DNA of 64,000 nt from Pristimantibacillus sp052113225 (GTDB lineage: Bacteria; Bacillota; Bacilli; Paenibacillales; Paenibacillaceae). A model generated the notes under the pieces. That model was not told the origin of the DNA and ran no database searches. It saw only the letters and a program-made list of their open reading frames with translations. Location: contig NZ_JBFRCT010000001.1 in NCBI RefSeq assembly GCF_052113225.1, positions 186,001-250,000 of the forward strand, read 5' to 3'. Positions 51,090 to 61,200 of this stretch are shown here, piece after piece. Position 1 is the stretch's first letter, and each line of letters begins with the position of its first letter. The translations under genes and the position numbers were made by a program.

Positions 51090-51614
51090 ATGATCAATCA
51101 AGATCCGGCGCCGGATTTGTTTAAAGATATCTTTCATAAGCATTATCCGTCCGTACTTCGAAAACTAATAGCGCTGCTGCGAGACAAAGCGGCCGCTGAA
51201 GATTTGGCTCAGGAGGTATTCCTTAAGCTATATAAGAATCCTCCTGAAAAGCCAGACGCCGTTGGGGCATGGCTGCATCGGGTGCTTACGAGAAGTGCAT
51301 ATGATTACTTGGATCAAAAGGCGCGGGAGCGCTTGCTGGTACAGCGGCAGGAGAGACATATGCTGACGGAGCCGCAGTCCCATCAATCTGGTGAACATGC
51401 CGTGATTAAGCAGGATGAAGAGGAACAATTGCAAGACTGGTTAAGCTCGCTGCCGGATAGAGACAGAGAGTTGCTGCTGCTCAGATATTCTGGCTACAGC
51501 TATTCCGAAATTGCGCAGGAGCTGAAGGTTCAGCAGCCTCAAGTAGGTATGCTGCTGAAGCGGGCTAGCGAACGGTTAAGAAAACAAGTGATTAAAAACG
51601 AGAATCAGTGGTAG
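51090..51614 (+). CDS. ECF RNA polymerase sigma factor
   Basis: A 174-residue ECF sigma factor: region 2 (KHYPSVLRKLIALLRDKAAA, EDLAQEVFLKLYK), a short linker, and region 4 (LPDRDRELLLLRYSGYSYSE, IAQELKVQQPQVGMLLKRA). AATAAGGAGG precedes the ATG. It is first of four coupled genes with its likely anti-sigma factor and an ABC exporter, suggesting a cell-envelope stress response. Confidence 0.92.
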   Translation: MINQDPAPDLFKDIFHKHYPSVLRKLIALLRDKAAAEDLAQEVFLKLYKNPPEKPDAVGAWLHRVLTRSAYDYLDQKARERLLVQRQERHMLTEPQSHQSGEHAVIKQDEEEQLQDWLSSLPDRDRELLLLRYSGYSYSEIAQELKVQQPQVGMLLKRASERLRKQVIKNENQW

Positions 51615-51639
51615 CAAGATGAAGGAGGATAAGAATCAC

Positions 51640-52824
51640 ATGACAAATCATCCGATAGATAAAATGGACTCTTTGGACCGGAAGCTCGCAGGCTTGCCGA
51701 CTGATGAGCAGACAAACGCGGCATGGGAGAAGCTTGCAAGTAAGCTTCAACAGCAGGAAGCTTCTCCAGTCTGGGAAGCATGGAGCAGGGAAGGAATAAC
51801 GGCTGAGGAGACGGAGCCAAAGTCCGCCAGCGCTGCACAGGAGAATCTCGTAGAAGAACACGATGTCTTGGGGGAGCACCTGAATGCAGCAAGCACTGGA
51901 ACCCAACAAGCAAAGCCCGCACCGGCGCCTAACCGTCGCTGGCTGAAGAAACATGGCATGAAAACAGGGATTGCTGCAGCTGCTGTACTGATCTGCGCAG
52001 TTATCGCTACACCAACAACGAATAATGCTCTGGCTGCTATTCTGAGCAAGTTCAAGATGAATCAGGTAGCGGTTGTTCAGGAGGACGATTTCAGGTCGGC
52101 ACTGGAAGGCTTCTTTGGAACGGATGTGTCGGTGGAGTCTTCGAATAAATACGGCAAATTCGAACGCTCGGTAATTGGGAACGGCTACCCTGAAATAACG
52201 GCTGCTCAAGCCCTTGATGAATACGGCATCCAGGTGCCTGAAAAGCTGGACACACCATTTGGCGAGCAAACCGAGCTTCATATTAATGCTCAGCAAGGCC
52301 AAGCCATTACATTCCGTCTGGATGTCGATGCGATCAATGGTGTTATGAAGAAGCTAGGAGCAGAAAAATTACTGCCTGCTTCGGTAGACGGGAAACCGAT
52401 CACGCTGCGAATGGATCAAGGCGTGAATGCTGATTACCACATTGTAGACACGAATGACAATGATCATTTTATCGGGCTATCCATCACCCCTGCACCAGTT
52501 CTGGATATGGACCCGTCCATCGATGCGGAAGATGCATATGAAGCTTTGATCCGTTTTCCCATCTTGCCGGAGAACTTGAAATCCGTTCTGATGCAAAGCA
52601 CACGGATCTCTGAAGGCGAAGTACCTTTCCCGCTTATTACGGATGGAAAAGTGACGAAGACGGTATTGAAAGGCACGGATGTCTACTTCGAGAACAGTGT
52701 CAGCAATGGCGGCGGCTGGAGTGCCACTTGGCTTGAAGAAGGTCTTGTTAAACGTGTTACCTTGTATGATATCCAATCCCGCGAAGATGCGGAAAAGATC
52801 GTGAAGGAATTGATAACCGGATGA
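51640..52824 (+). CDS. Membrane anti-sigma factor-like protein
   Basis: A protein of about 394 residues. The acidic cytoplasmic N-terminus (about 110 residues, MDSLDRKLAGLPTDEQTNAA) should bind the sigma factor. One membrane helix (GIAAAAVLICAVIATPTTNN) and a 250-residue extracytoplasmic sensor domain (DUF4367-like) follow. The ATG at 51640 has AAGGAGG 11 bp upstream; the ATG at 51619 has no site. Its stop overlaps the ATPase start by 4 bp (ATGA), so they are translationally coupled. Confidence 0.75.
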   Translation: MTNHPIDKMDSLDRKLAGLPTDEQTNAAWEKLASKLQQQEASPVWEAWSREGITAEETEPKSASAAQENLVEEHDVLGEHLNAASTGTQQAKPAPAPNRRWLKKHGMKTGIAAAAVLICAVIATPTTNNALAAILSKFKMNQVAVVQEDDFRSALEGFFGTDVSVESSNKYGKFERSVIGNGYPEITAAQALDEYGIQVPEKLDTPFGEQTELHINAQQGQAITFRLDVDAINGVMKKLGAEKLLPASVDGKPITLRMDQGVNADYHIVDTNDNDHFIGLSITPAPVLDMDPSIDAEDAYEALIRFPILPENLKSVLMQSTRISEGEVPFPLITDGKVTKTVLKGTDVYFENSVSNGGGWSATWLEEGLVKRVTLYDIQSREDAEKIVKELITG

Positions 52825-53786
52825 GTTATGCGATTGAAACGTTCAGCTTAACGAAAAACTACGGGAACGGACGTGGCTGTCACGATGTCACGCTCCGTAT
52901 TCCTGCCGGGGAAGCCTTTGGCTTCCTTGGCCCTAATGGGGCTGGCAAAAGCACTATCGTCAAGATGCTTGTAGGTTTGACGACCCCAACAGACGGAAAA
53001 GCACTATTGTTCGGCCAGCCTGCAGGCTCAGTGGAAGCAAGGCGCCGTATCGGCTACTTGCCGGAATTATTCCGCTATCCCGGATGGTTAAGTGGGGAAG
53101 AAGCATTGCAGTTTCACGCGAAGTTATGCGGGATGAAGGGAACATCAGTCAAAAGCCGGATCGATCATCTTCTGGATGAAGTTGGTATCGGGCATCGGGG
53201 ACGAGACCGTATAAAGGGTTATTCCAAAGGGATGCAGCAGCGGCTTGGTCTTGCCTGTGCCCTGTTATCAGATCCTGACATTGTATTTTTGGATGAGCCA
53301 GCTTCAGCACTGGACCCTGTTGGTCGTCATGAAGTGCGAGAGCTGCTGCAGCGTTTGCGTAAGGAGGGCAAAACGATCTTTCTGAACTCGCATTTACTCG
53401 AAGATGTCGAACAATTATGTGATCGTGTTGCCTTGTTAAATAACGGTCGAATATTGGCGGATGGACGAGTATCAGATGTGCTTCGGGCGTCCTCAGCACG
53501 ATGGCACTTCCGGGTTGGCGGAATGACACCGGATCTGCTGGACGATCTTCGGGAAATCCTTGTTGCCCCGGTTCATCTCCTGCGTTGGCAAGAAGGAGAA
53601 ACGCCAGCATGGGGGGAGCATTGGCTGGAGGTCGAGCTTGAAGAGGATGAGCAAGTTGGTTATTTCAACCGTCTGCTCATTGAACAAGGTATAACGTTAT
53701 ACGAAACACAGAAAGTGAAATCAAGCCTGGATGAGTGGTTTTTGCAGGCAGTATCGGGTTTGGAGCATAGGGGGGAAAACCGATGA
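52821..53786 (+). CDS. ABC transporter ATP-binding protein
   Basis: A 321-residue ATPase: Walker A GPNGAGKST, Q-loop, signature YSKGMQQRLGLA, Walker B DIVFLDEP, switch His in NSHLLED. The C-terminal 90 residues form the regulatory part of CcmA-type exporters. It overlaps both neighbours by 4 bp. It probably powers the permease that follows, exporting a lipid or antimicrobial compound. Confidence 0.94.
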   Translation: MSYAIETFSLTKNYGNGRGCHDVTLRIPAGEAFGFLGPNGAGKSTIVKMLVGLTTPTDGKALLFGQPAGSVEARRRIGYLPELFRYPGWLSGEEALQFHAKLCGMKGTSVKSRIDHLLDEVGIGHRGRDRIKGYSKGMQQRLGLACALLSDPDIVFLDEPASALDPVGRHEVRELLQRLRKEGKTIFLNSHLLEDVEQLCDRVALLNNGRILADGRVSDVLRASSARWHFRVGGMTPDLLDDLREILVAPVHLLRWQEGETPAWGEHWLEVELEEDEQVGYFNRLLIEQGITLYETQKVKSSLDEWFLQAVSGLEHRGENR

Positions 53787-54676
53787 TTGCCGTTTGGATG
53801 TTAACCTGGAAGGAATTAATACGCAAAAAAGTCACCTTGATCACTTTGCTGCTGACTATTCTATTTTGGATCGCATTTTATTTCATCGCAAGCAGCGCAG
53901 GCAGAGGTGCTGGAGATTCAGATTACGCTTTATCCAGCTTTTATAGTTTGGTCGATCGCTTCAGAGGAAGCGCTATTTTGCTGTGGGTCGGATTTTTCTT
54001 CGGATCATTTGCAACGGGGTTCCTAGCCATCTTTAGTTCGGTTGCCGCCGTTAGTGGGGAAGCGGAGCACGGGGTGCTGCAATCGGTACTAGCTAGGCCA
54101 ATTCCGCGTACCCGCTGGTATATGGGACGATGGTTTGGCTTTGTTACCTTTTGTCTGACTTATGCACTAATTCTATTTGTGTCCATCATTGCTATTGTTT
54201 ATCAAGCGACAGGTATTCACCCGGATTGGTCTACGATAGGTCCAGCGATTCTCTTGTTCATCAGTCCAGTTCTGCTGCTTGTTACCCTGACGATGCTCGC
54301 CTCCTGCTGGTTTGCGCCGCTCGGTAATGGGGTAGCCATGGTAATGCTCTTTGGTATGGGCTGGCTGGGGACCATGCTTGACCGGGTAATTGAAGCAGGT
54401 ATGTTCGCTTCAGATGAAGCGTCCAAAACGTCTCATACGATGGAGATCGTGTCAGGCCTTATCCGATTGCTTATTCCAACTGATGCGCTTCAGCAGCGGA
54501 TGTTATCTGAAATGTTTATGGTTAAGGAATTAGGAGATGAGTTCTCTTCAAGAGATACATTAGGTTACTTTTCTATCGTGAATCCGCCCTCGAACACTTT
54601 TTTATATTATACGGCAGTTTACTTTTTGATTTTCCTCGTCGCAGGGTTATTTGCAATCAGGCGGAAAGATTTTTGA
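53783..54676 (+). CDS. ABC-2-type transporter permease
   Basis: A 297-residue membrane protein with six predicted helices. The pattern VSGEAEHGVLQSVLARPIPR followed by the helix WYMGRWFGFVTFCLTYALIL is typical of ABC-2 permeases (NosY/YhaP type). The ATGA overlap with the ATPase makes it the last gene of the sigma/anti-sigma/exporter operon. Confidence 0.9.
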   Translation: MIAVWMLTWKELIRKKVTLITLLLTILFWIAFYFIASSAGRGAGDSDYALSSFYSLVDRFRGSAILLWVGFFFGSFATGFLAIFSSVAAVSGEAEHGVLQSVLARPIPRTRWYMGRWFGFVTFCLTYALILFVSIIAIVYQATGIHPDWSTIGPAILLFISPVLLLVTLTMLASCWFAPLGNGVAMVMLFGMGWLGTMLDRVIEAGMFASDEASKTSHTMEIVSGLIRLLIPTDALQQRMLSEMFMVKELGDEFSSRDTLGYFSIVNPPSNTFLYYTAVYFLIFLVAGLFAIRRKDF

Positions 54677-54757
54677 CAACTGGTTGGAATATCCATTGAT
54701 TTATTATAAGAAGATAATTATTATTATAAAATCAAATTAAATAGTAAATCCTCATCA

Positions 54758-54949
54758 CCAAGATGAGGTAGAGGTCGCGATGTTGATGACGACATCGGAG
54801 GAGGTCCAGTAGAGACCATGGATTCCGATGAAAAGGCAACACCGCCGAAGCCGTCCAGTTTACTGACTGTGATGGGCTGGGGCCGTATCCGAATAGGGGC
54901 GGAACTGTCATATGGCTGTAATCAACAGCGATATGTTGTGCTATCTTGA
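54758..54949 (+). ncRNA. Lysine riboswitch (L-box) aptamer
   Basis: Contains the conserved L-box elements in order: GATGAGGTAGAGGTCGCGA (54762-54780), GATGAAAAGGCAACACCGCC (54830-54849), GGGCTGGGGCCGT (about 54880), GGAACTGTCATATGGCTG and a closing CTATCTTG. The P1 stem pairs CAAGAT (54759-54764) with ATCTTG (54943-54948). It lies directly ahead of a terminator and a lysine-permease-like gene, so lysine should switch transcription off. Confidence 0.9.
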
Positions 54950-54970
54950 TACATGGAAAGTGGGGAAGAT

Positions 54971-55012
54971 AAGGCGGTCTTTCTTCAATACTTGAGAAAG
55001 ACGGCTTTTTTG
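54971..55012 (+). terminator. Riboswitch-controlled terminator
   Basis: Stem GGTCTTTCT / AGAAAGACGG with flanking AAG/CTT pairs, followed by TTTTTT, 22 bp after the lysine aptamer. It is the expression platform of the riboswitch. Confidence 0.82.
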
Positions 55013-55075
55013 CGTTTTAATGCAGCTATTTATTGGGACACTAATGGAAAAAAAGATAAGGGGAGAGTTCAGTTC

Positions 55076-56509
55076 GTGGAAGAGAACACATTACGCAGAG
55101 GTCTAAAGTCGAGACATATGGCTATGATTTCCCTCGGCGGATCAATTGGAACAGGACTATTCCTGGCTAGCGGCGGAGCTATTCATGATGCTGGTCCAGG
55201 CGGTGCCCTGCTAGGTTATTTTATTATTGGTATCATGGTTTATTTCTTGGTTACAAGCCTCGGGGAAATGGCAACTTATATGCCGGTATCCGGAACATTT
55301 AGTACTTATGCAACAAGATTCGTAGATCCATCCTTTGGATTCGCACTAGGGTGGAACTATTGGTATAACTGGGCGATTACCATTGCAGCAGAGCTGTCAG
55401 CGGCAACATTAATTATTAAGTTCTGGCTGCCGGACAGTCCGTCATTCATATGGAGTGCCTTATTTCTTGCTTTGATGGTAGGTCTTAACTTGCTTTCTGT
55501 TAAGGGTTATGGGGAATCGGAATATTGGTTCGCTATGATCAAGATCATTACGGTTATTGTGTTTATTGCTATCGGTCTGCTCATGATCGTTGGGATCTGG
55601 AAAGGTGATGCGGTAGGCTTCAGTAACTTTACTGCTGGGGATGCTCCGATCTCGGGTGGTTGGCTTGCTGTACTTGGTATTTGTATGGCGGCTGGCTTCT
55701 CTTTCCAAGGAACGGAGCTCGTTGGTATCGCGGCAGGGGAATCCGAGAATCCTCGGGAAAATGTTCCTCGCGCGATTCGCAGTGTATTCTGGAGAATTCT
55801 GTTGTTCTACATCTTGGCTATCTTCGTGGTGGGCATGCTTATTCCATTCACAACAGATACGCTTGCGGAAGGCAGTGTAGCGGCAAGTCCGTTTACGATT
55901 ATTTTTGAAAAAGCTGGTCTGAGTGTAGCTGCATCCGTTATGAACGCGGTTATCTTAAGCTCAGTATTGTCTGCCGGCAACTCGGGAATGTACGCATCTA
56001 CTCGTATGCTCTGGGTATTGGCCAAAGAGGGCAAGGCTCCCAAAATCTTCGCTAAGCTCAATAAACGGGGGATCCCGGTCTATGCCTTGCTCGCTACTGC
56101 AGCAATTGGCATGCTCGCTTTCCTTGCTTCCTTCTTCGGAGACGGTCAAGTCTACATCTGGCTGCTCAATGCATCCGGCATGTCCGGTTTTATCGCTTGG
56201 CTTGGTATTGCGGTGAGCCATTACCGTTTCCGTAAAGCTTATGTTGCTCAAGGGAATAAAGTAGAAGACCTGCCATACCGCTCGTTATGGTATCCGTTTG
56301 GTCCAATTCTTGCAGGTATCATGTGTATGATTGTGATCATTGGCCAGAGCTTCAGCGCATTCTCAGACGGCAAGGTTGACTGGGTGTTCATGCTTGCTTC
56401 TTATATCGGTATTCCGTTCTTCCTGGTGATCTGGCTGGGGTACAAATGGAAATACAAAACCAAAGTGTTAAAGCTTGAAGAATGTAATCTTGACCCTACA
56501 GTTGATTAG
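55076..56509 (+). CDS. lysP: Lysine-specific amino acid permease
   Basis: A 477-residue APC-superfamily permease with twelve helices. It begins ENTLRRGLKSRHMAMISLGG then SIGTGLFLASGGAIHDAGPG, which contains the conserved substrate-binding GSIGTG loop of the LysP/GABA-permease group. GTG at 55076 has AAGGGGAG upstream; earlier in-frame starts would lie within the terminator. The lysine riboswitch upstream makes lysine import the likely role. Confidence 0.88.
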   Translation: MEENTLRRGLKSRHMAMISLGGSIGTGLFLASGGAIHDAGPGGALLGYFIIGIMVYFLVTSLGEMATYMPVSGTFSTYATRFVDPSFGFALGWNYWYNWAITIAAELSAATLIIKFWLPDSPSFIWSALFLALMVGLNLLSVKGYGESEYWFAMIKIITVIVFIAIGLLMIVGIWKGDAVGFSNFTAGDAPISGGWLAVLGICMAAGFSFQGTELVGIAAGESENPRENVPRAIRSVFWRILLFYILAIFVVGMLIPFTTDTLAEGSVAASPFTIIFEKAGLSVAASVMNAVILSSVLSAGNSGMYASTRMLWVLAKEGKAPKIFAKLNKRGIPVYALLATAAIGMLAFLASFFGDGQVYIWLLNASGMSGFIAWLGIAVSHYRFRKAYVAQGNKVEDLPYRSLWYPFGPILAGIMCMIVIIGQSFSAFSDGKVDWVFMLASYIGIPFFLVIWLGYKWKYKTKVLKLEECNLDPTVD

Positions 56510-56518
56510 GAACTCACG

Positions 56519-56553
56519 AAAAAGCAGAGGCTTCCCGCCTCTGCTTTTTTTCG
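56519..56553. terminator. Bidirectional terminator between lysP and DUF11 gene
   Basis: AAAGCAGAGGC / GCCTCTGCTTT with a 5-nt loop and T runs on both sides. It serves convergent genes. Confidence 0.9.
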
Positions 56554-56557
56554 TCTA

Positions 56558-58246
56558 TTATTCGATGTTCTGGTCAAGCGGTAAAGTAAGTTCGTTCGAC
56601 AAGCTTTCATCGGAATAGAGATTGTCTTCATAGTAATAGCGATACCGTGCAATGTAGCGCGAAGTCACCTGTGTTAAGCTTTCATCCTGAATTTCCTCAG
56701 AATCCGATACGTAGATCCAATAGGTTACTCTAACTGTTGCTCCTGGGGAGAGCAGGCCTAGATATACCCCTTCCTCGAGCGTAAAACCAAGTACACGCAT
56801 GTCGTCAACTTGCGGATCCAGCAAGTAAAAGCCTAGCGGATACCCCGTACGGAACAGCGTGACTTCTGCAGCGAGATTCCCGGTATTTTGAACATGGATG
56901 GTAAAGGCTACGGATTCTTCAACTTCATAATACATAGGCTGAGCAGTTGCCGTGACCTTGATTTTTGGTGCCAGAATGACAGTTACAACGGGATTTGACA
57001 AGGCATTCTGTTTGACAACTCTACCGTCTGACAGCCGATACGTATAATCCACCTGTACCTGATTCGTAATTTGCCCATAATCAATAGCTGCTTGCTGCTT
57101 CTGTACGACAACCTGGTAACTGACGACGGTACTTGAGCCAGCTAATAAGGTACCAAGTGAAATACCAGGACCAAGCGATGTGCCTTGTCTTGGTACACCT
57201 CCAATCACAATACTGTTTGGAACGAATGTAGTCCCCGGTGGGAGAAGAGTCGTCAATTGTGCGTCAACTGCAAAGCTGCTGTCATTCGTGACCGTTGCCG
57301 TATACGTTAGTGTTGAACTAACCGTCGCTTGGGAATGATTGACGGCTAGGTTAACTGTCAAAGTCGGAGTAATGACACTAAGCACAAGCAGGTTGGCAAG
57401 TGTGCTGTATGTGGTACCATTCACCGTATAGTCGACAATAGCTTGGAAAGTGACTTCCGAATCAAGCGGCATTTGAGCAAGTCGAATACCAATTCTAACG
57501 GTTACCGTTGCACCAGGAGCGAGATAACCAATAACAATACCATTATTCGGATCAATCCACGGAACAAGCACGCCATCAATAACGACACTGCCAGGTATGA
57601 AGGTGAAGCCTTCCGGCAGCGGGAGGCGAATCACTACATTCTCCATTGGCAATAGACCTTCATTGTGTAACACAAGATCATAGAATATAACATCACCAAG
57701 GAACGTAACTGGAGTGCTTAATCTGGCATGAACATTCAGTAAGAAAGGTACGACTTCAAGGGTAATTCGATTCGACTGAACCGTATCCGATACGACTCTC
57801 CCGTCCTGCGTTGTAAAGCTGTAGTTGAGCGCCGCCTCGTTCTGAAAGATAAAAGCAGGTGGGAACGATATGACAATCGCTTGGAATATAAGCTGTACGG
57901 TACTTCCAACAGGGACACTCCCAATTAAAATGCCTGTGGCAGGCGACGCTCCCGGAAGGGGAGCACCATCCAGCAGGACGCTGTTAGGGATAAATGATAA
58001 CCCCGTTGGCAGAACGTCAACTAGAGTTACATTTGCAGACCGATTACCAGTGTTGCCTATTACAATCGTAAATGTCACGGTTTGATTAAGGATAAGCTTC
58101 GAAGGAGCAGCGCTTTTCTGCGCGGTTAATATGGGTCCAACCAAAGGTGTCAGTACCGTATTGGAATAAGCGACACTTTCATAAGCACCACTTCTGAACC
58201 GGACAAGTGTCTGGTTCAGAAGCTTAAAATTATGAGCTGACGTCAT
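56558..58246 (-). CDS. DUF11-repeat surface protein, C-terminal portion (split by frameshift)
   Basis: A 562-codon frame that continues the repeat protein encoded upstream. Its first residues read the second half of a repeat (LLNQTLVRF then SGAYESVAYSNTVLTPLV), matching the point where the upstream frame stops. Four to five further DUF11 modules follow (ITFTIVIGNTGNRSANVTLV-type openings), diverging toward the C-terminus, which ends ELTLPLDQNIE without an LPxTG or other anchor. The ATG overlaps the upstream TGA (ATGA), so coupled translation remains possible. Confidence 0.8.
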   Translation of the reverse strand: MTSAHNFKLLNQTLVRFRSGAYESVAYSNTVLTPLVGPILTAQKSAAPSKLILNQTVTFTIVIGNTGNRSANVTLVDVLPTGLSFIPNSVLLDGAPLPGASPATGILIGSVPVGSTVQLIFQAIVISFPPAFIFQNEAALNYSFTTQDGRVVSDTVQSNRITLEVVPFLLNVHARLSTPVTFLGDVIFYDLVLHNEGLLPMENVVIRLPLPEGFTFIPGSVVIDGVLVPWIDPNNGIVIGYLAPGATVTVRIGIRLAQMPLDSEVTFQAIVDYTVNGTTYSTLANLLVLSVITPTLTVNLAVNHSQATVSSTLTYTATVTNDSSFAVDAQLTTLLPPGTTFVPNSIVIGGVPRQGTSLGPGISLGTLLAGSSTVVSYQVVVQKQQAAIDYGQITNQVQVDYTYRLSDGRVVKQNALSNPVVTVILAPKIKVTATAQPMYYEVEESVAFTIHVQNTGNLAAEVTLFRTGYPLGFYLLDPQVDDMRVLGFTLEEGVYLGLLSPGATVRVTYWIYVSDSEEIQDESLTQVTSRYIARYRYYYEDNLYSDESLSNELTLPLDQNIE

Positions 58247-61200
58247 ATCGTAACCACCAGCACATTAAACGTAATGGTCGAAAAGGCACCTGCTGCGATA
58301 GAACCGATTGAAATGCCGGTATTAGGATTGCTTGATGGTCTTGGCGTCCCATCAACCGTAACACTGCCATCTACAAAGACGGTGCCAACAGGAACGGGGT
58401 CAACTAGGATAACATTATTCACGGTGGCAATACCGAGATTAGTGACTACAATCGTATACGTAATCGTATCGCCTACCACCGCATCGATAGCTGTTGTGCT
58501 CTTCACAACGGATACATCCGGTGAGGAGACAGGGATCGATAACGTATTGGAGGTCACTGTACCTGTATACACCCGTCCGTCCGGTGCAGTATACGAATAG
58601 CCTCCAGTTGCCGTATTCACAAGCTGCTGAGAAGGCGGCAAGGTTTGAATAACGACCTCATAGGATACCGAAACAACAACCAATTGTCCAGGATTAACGA
58701 TACCAATCGAGAATCCAGCTGCCGGAACAGCACCAGGCTGAGGAACACCGTTAACCTGTACGCTGTTTGGAATAAATGCTCCACCAGAAGGTAGCGGATC
58801 GGTTATGGTAACTTCTGCTGGGAGATTGCCGGTATTAGTAACATGCAGATCATATGTGATTGTATCGCCAACTGTTGCATTTAGTGTATTGGCTGTTTTC
58901 TGGATGGCGATTATCGCCTGATAGACTGGTAAAATGACGGTATTCGAGAAGGTTGAGCCAGAAAATGCGCCGGAAGTAAAGGTTGCGCTTGCCTGATTGC
59001 TTAGCTGAGCTGGTGTTGGCAGGCTTGTAATTGTCAAGTTGAATGTAACTGTGGATGTTGCCCCCGGAGCAATGGTACCGATCGAGATTCCGGCATTTGG
59101 TGCAGCTCCTGGACGAGGCAGACCATCCACGGTCACACTATTGGCAACAAAGACGGAGCCGGCAGGAATAGGATCTACGATTACAACGTTATTAATTGGT
59201 GCTATACCGCTGTTGGTAACCGCAATCGAGTAAGTGACTGTATCGCCTACAACAGCCGTTGTAACCGGTACGGATTTGACAACCGCAACGTTAGGTGCGG
59301 ACACCTGAATATTGAGCGTATTGGAAGTGAGTGAGCCGCCTAATGTACGCCCATCTGGCAAGGTATAGCTATAGGTTGCGGATGCTTGGTTCGTAAGCTG
59401 CTGGCCAACTGGTACCGACTGAATGATAACAGAGAAGGAGACCGTCGCTGTTCCAGTAACATTGCCGAGTGGAATTCCCGTCGAAGGATCAGCCCCTGGA
59501 ATTGGCTGACTATTGACAATAACACTATTGGGAACAAAGACGGTACTTGTCGGAATGGTATCCGTTAAGATGACATTTGCACCATAGTTTCCGGTGTTAG
59601 ATAGAGCTACCGTGTATGTCACGGTATCACCAACCGTTGCATTTGAGGTGCTGCCGGTCTTTACGGCGCTTAAAATCGGCTGATAGACGGATGTTGTTAC
59701 CGTATTCGAGAAAGTAACGCCTGAGAAAGCACCAGAGGTGAAAGTGACAGAAGACTGATTGTTAAGCACGGCTGGAGAAGGCAGAGAAGTCACGATCACA
59801 TTAAATAAAATTGTTGTTGATCCCCCTGGAGTGATGGCATCAATAATGATGCCTGTTGCGGGATTTGCAGCAGGTCTTGGGATACCATCAACCGTAAGGG
59901 ATCCTGCAACAAAGCTTGCGCCCGTTGGAATGGGATCTGTAAATAAGACATTGCTAATGGATGCAATACCTGTGTTCGTAATGGTTGTCGAATAAGTAAT
60001 CGTATCCCCGATCGATACGGTAGTTGAAGTTGTGCTTTTCACAACGGATGCATGTGGAGCTGATACTGGGAAAGTAACTGTATTGGAGGTGGCTGTCTGG
60101 TTAAAGGGCCTGCCATCTGGCAGGGTGTATGAAATGCTGGCTGTACCTGTGTCAGACAACTGCTGAGGAGTTGGCAAAGAATTGATAACGACGGAGAACA
60201 TGACCCCCGTCGATGCACCTGCTGCTATAGAACCAACCGGAATGCCTGTTACCGGATCAACGCCCGGGGCTGGATTTCCTCCGACAATAGCACTGTTTGG
60301 TACAAAAGATGTTCCCGTAGGAATATTATCGGTCAAGATAATCGTTGCCGGATAATTACCGCTATTCGAGACGATAAAGCTATAGGTTACGGTCTGGCCA
60401 ACGGAAGCATTGGAGGTACTGGAGCTCTTCGCTACCGCAATAACCGGCTGATACACAGGCGTAGATACGGTATTCGAATTGGTTAGACCAGAAAACGCAC
60501 CAGACGTGAAGGTAACCGTACCCGTATTGTTCAGTACTGCAGGATCAGGGACTGTGTTAACACTGTTACTGTAGATAATTGTCGCAGACCCGCCAGGTGC
60601 AATGGGACCAACAAGAACACCTCCCGTAGGATTCGCTCCTGGTGCAGGGATACCATTTATCGTAACGGTCCCAGGAATAAAGGAAGAACCTGTTGGAGAA
60701 GGGGCAGTAAACTGAACATTATTAATGGATTCGATCCCGCTGTTGGTGATTACGGCTGTATAGGTGATCGTATCTCCAACTGTGACTGATGTGTAGTTTG
60801 CACTTAATACTACCCCGACATTGGGGGCGTTAACTGGAAAGCTGACTGTATTGGAATTTACGGAACCGGTAAGCGTACGGCCATCTGCTGGTGTATACGA
60901 GTACGAAGCAGTTCCTGTATTGTTCAGAACTTGTGGGGATGGCAGTGCAGTAATGACTACCCCAAAGGTAACCGTCGTTGTCCCGCCAGGTGCTACACTG
61001 CCAATATCGATCCCTGTAATGGGAGAAATGCCTGGAAAAGGCACACCGTTCACGATTACACTGTTTTCCGTGAAGGTCGCGCCTGTTGGGATGGTATCCG
61101 TGAGGATAACGGCAGCACCGAAATTACCCGTGTTGGAAACAACAAGGGTATAGATAATTGAATCACCCAGAGTGGCATTGCTCGAGTTGGAGCTTTTGAC

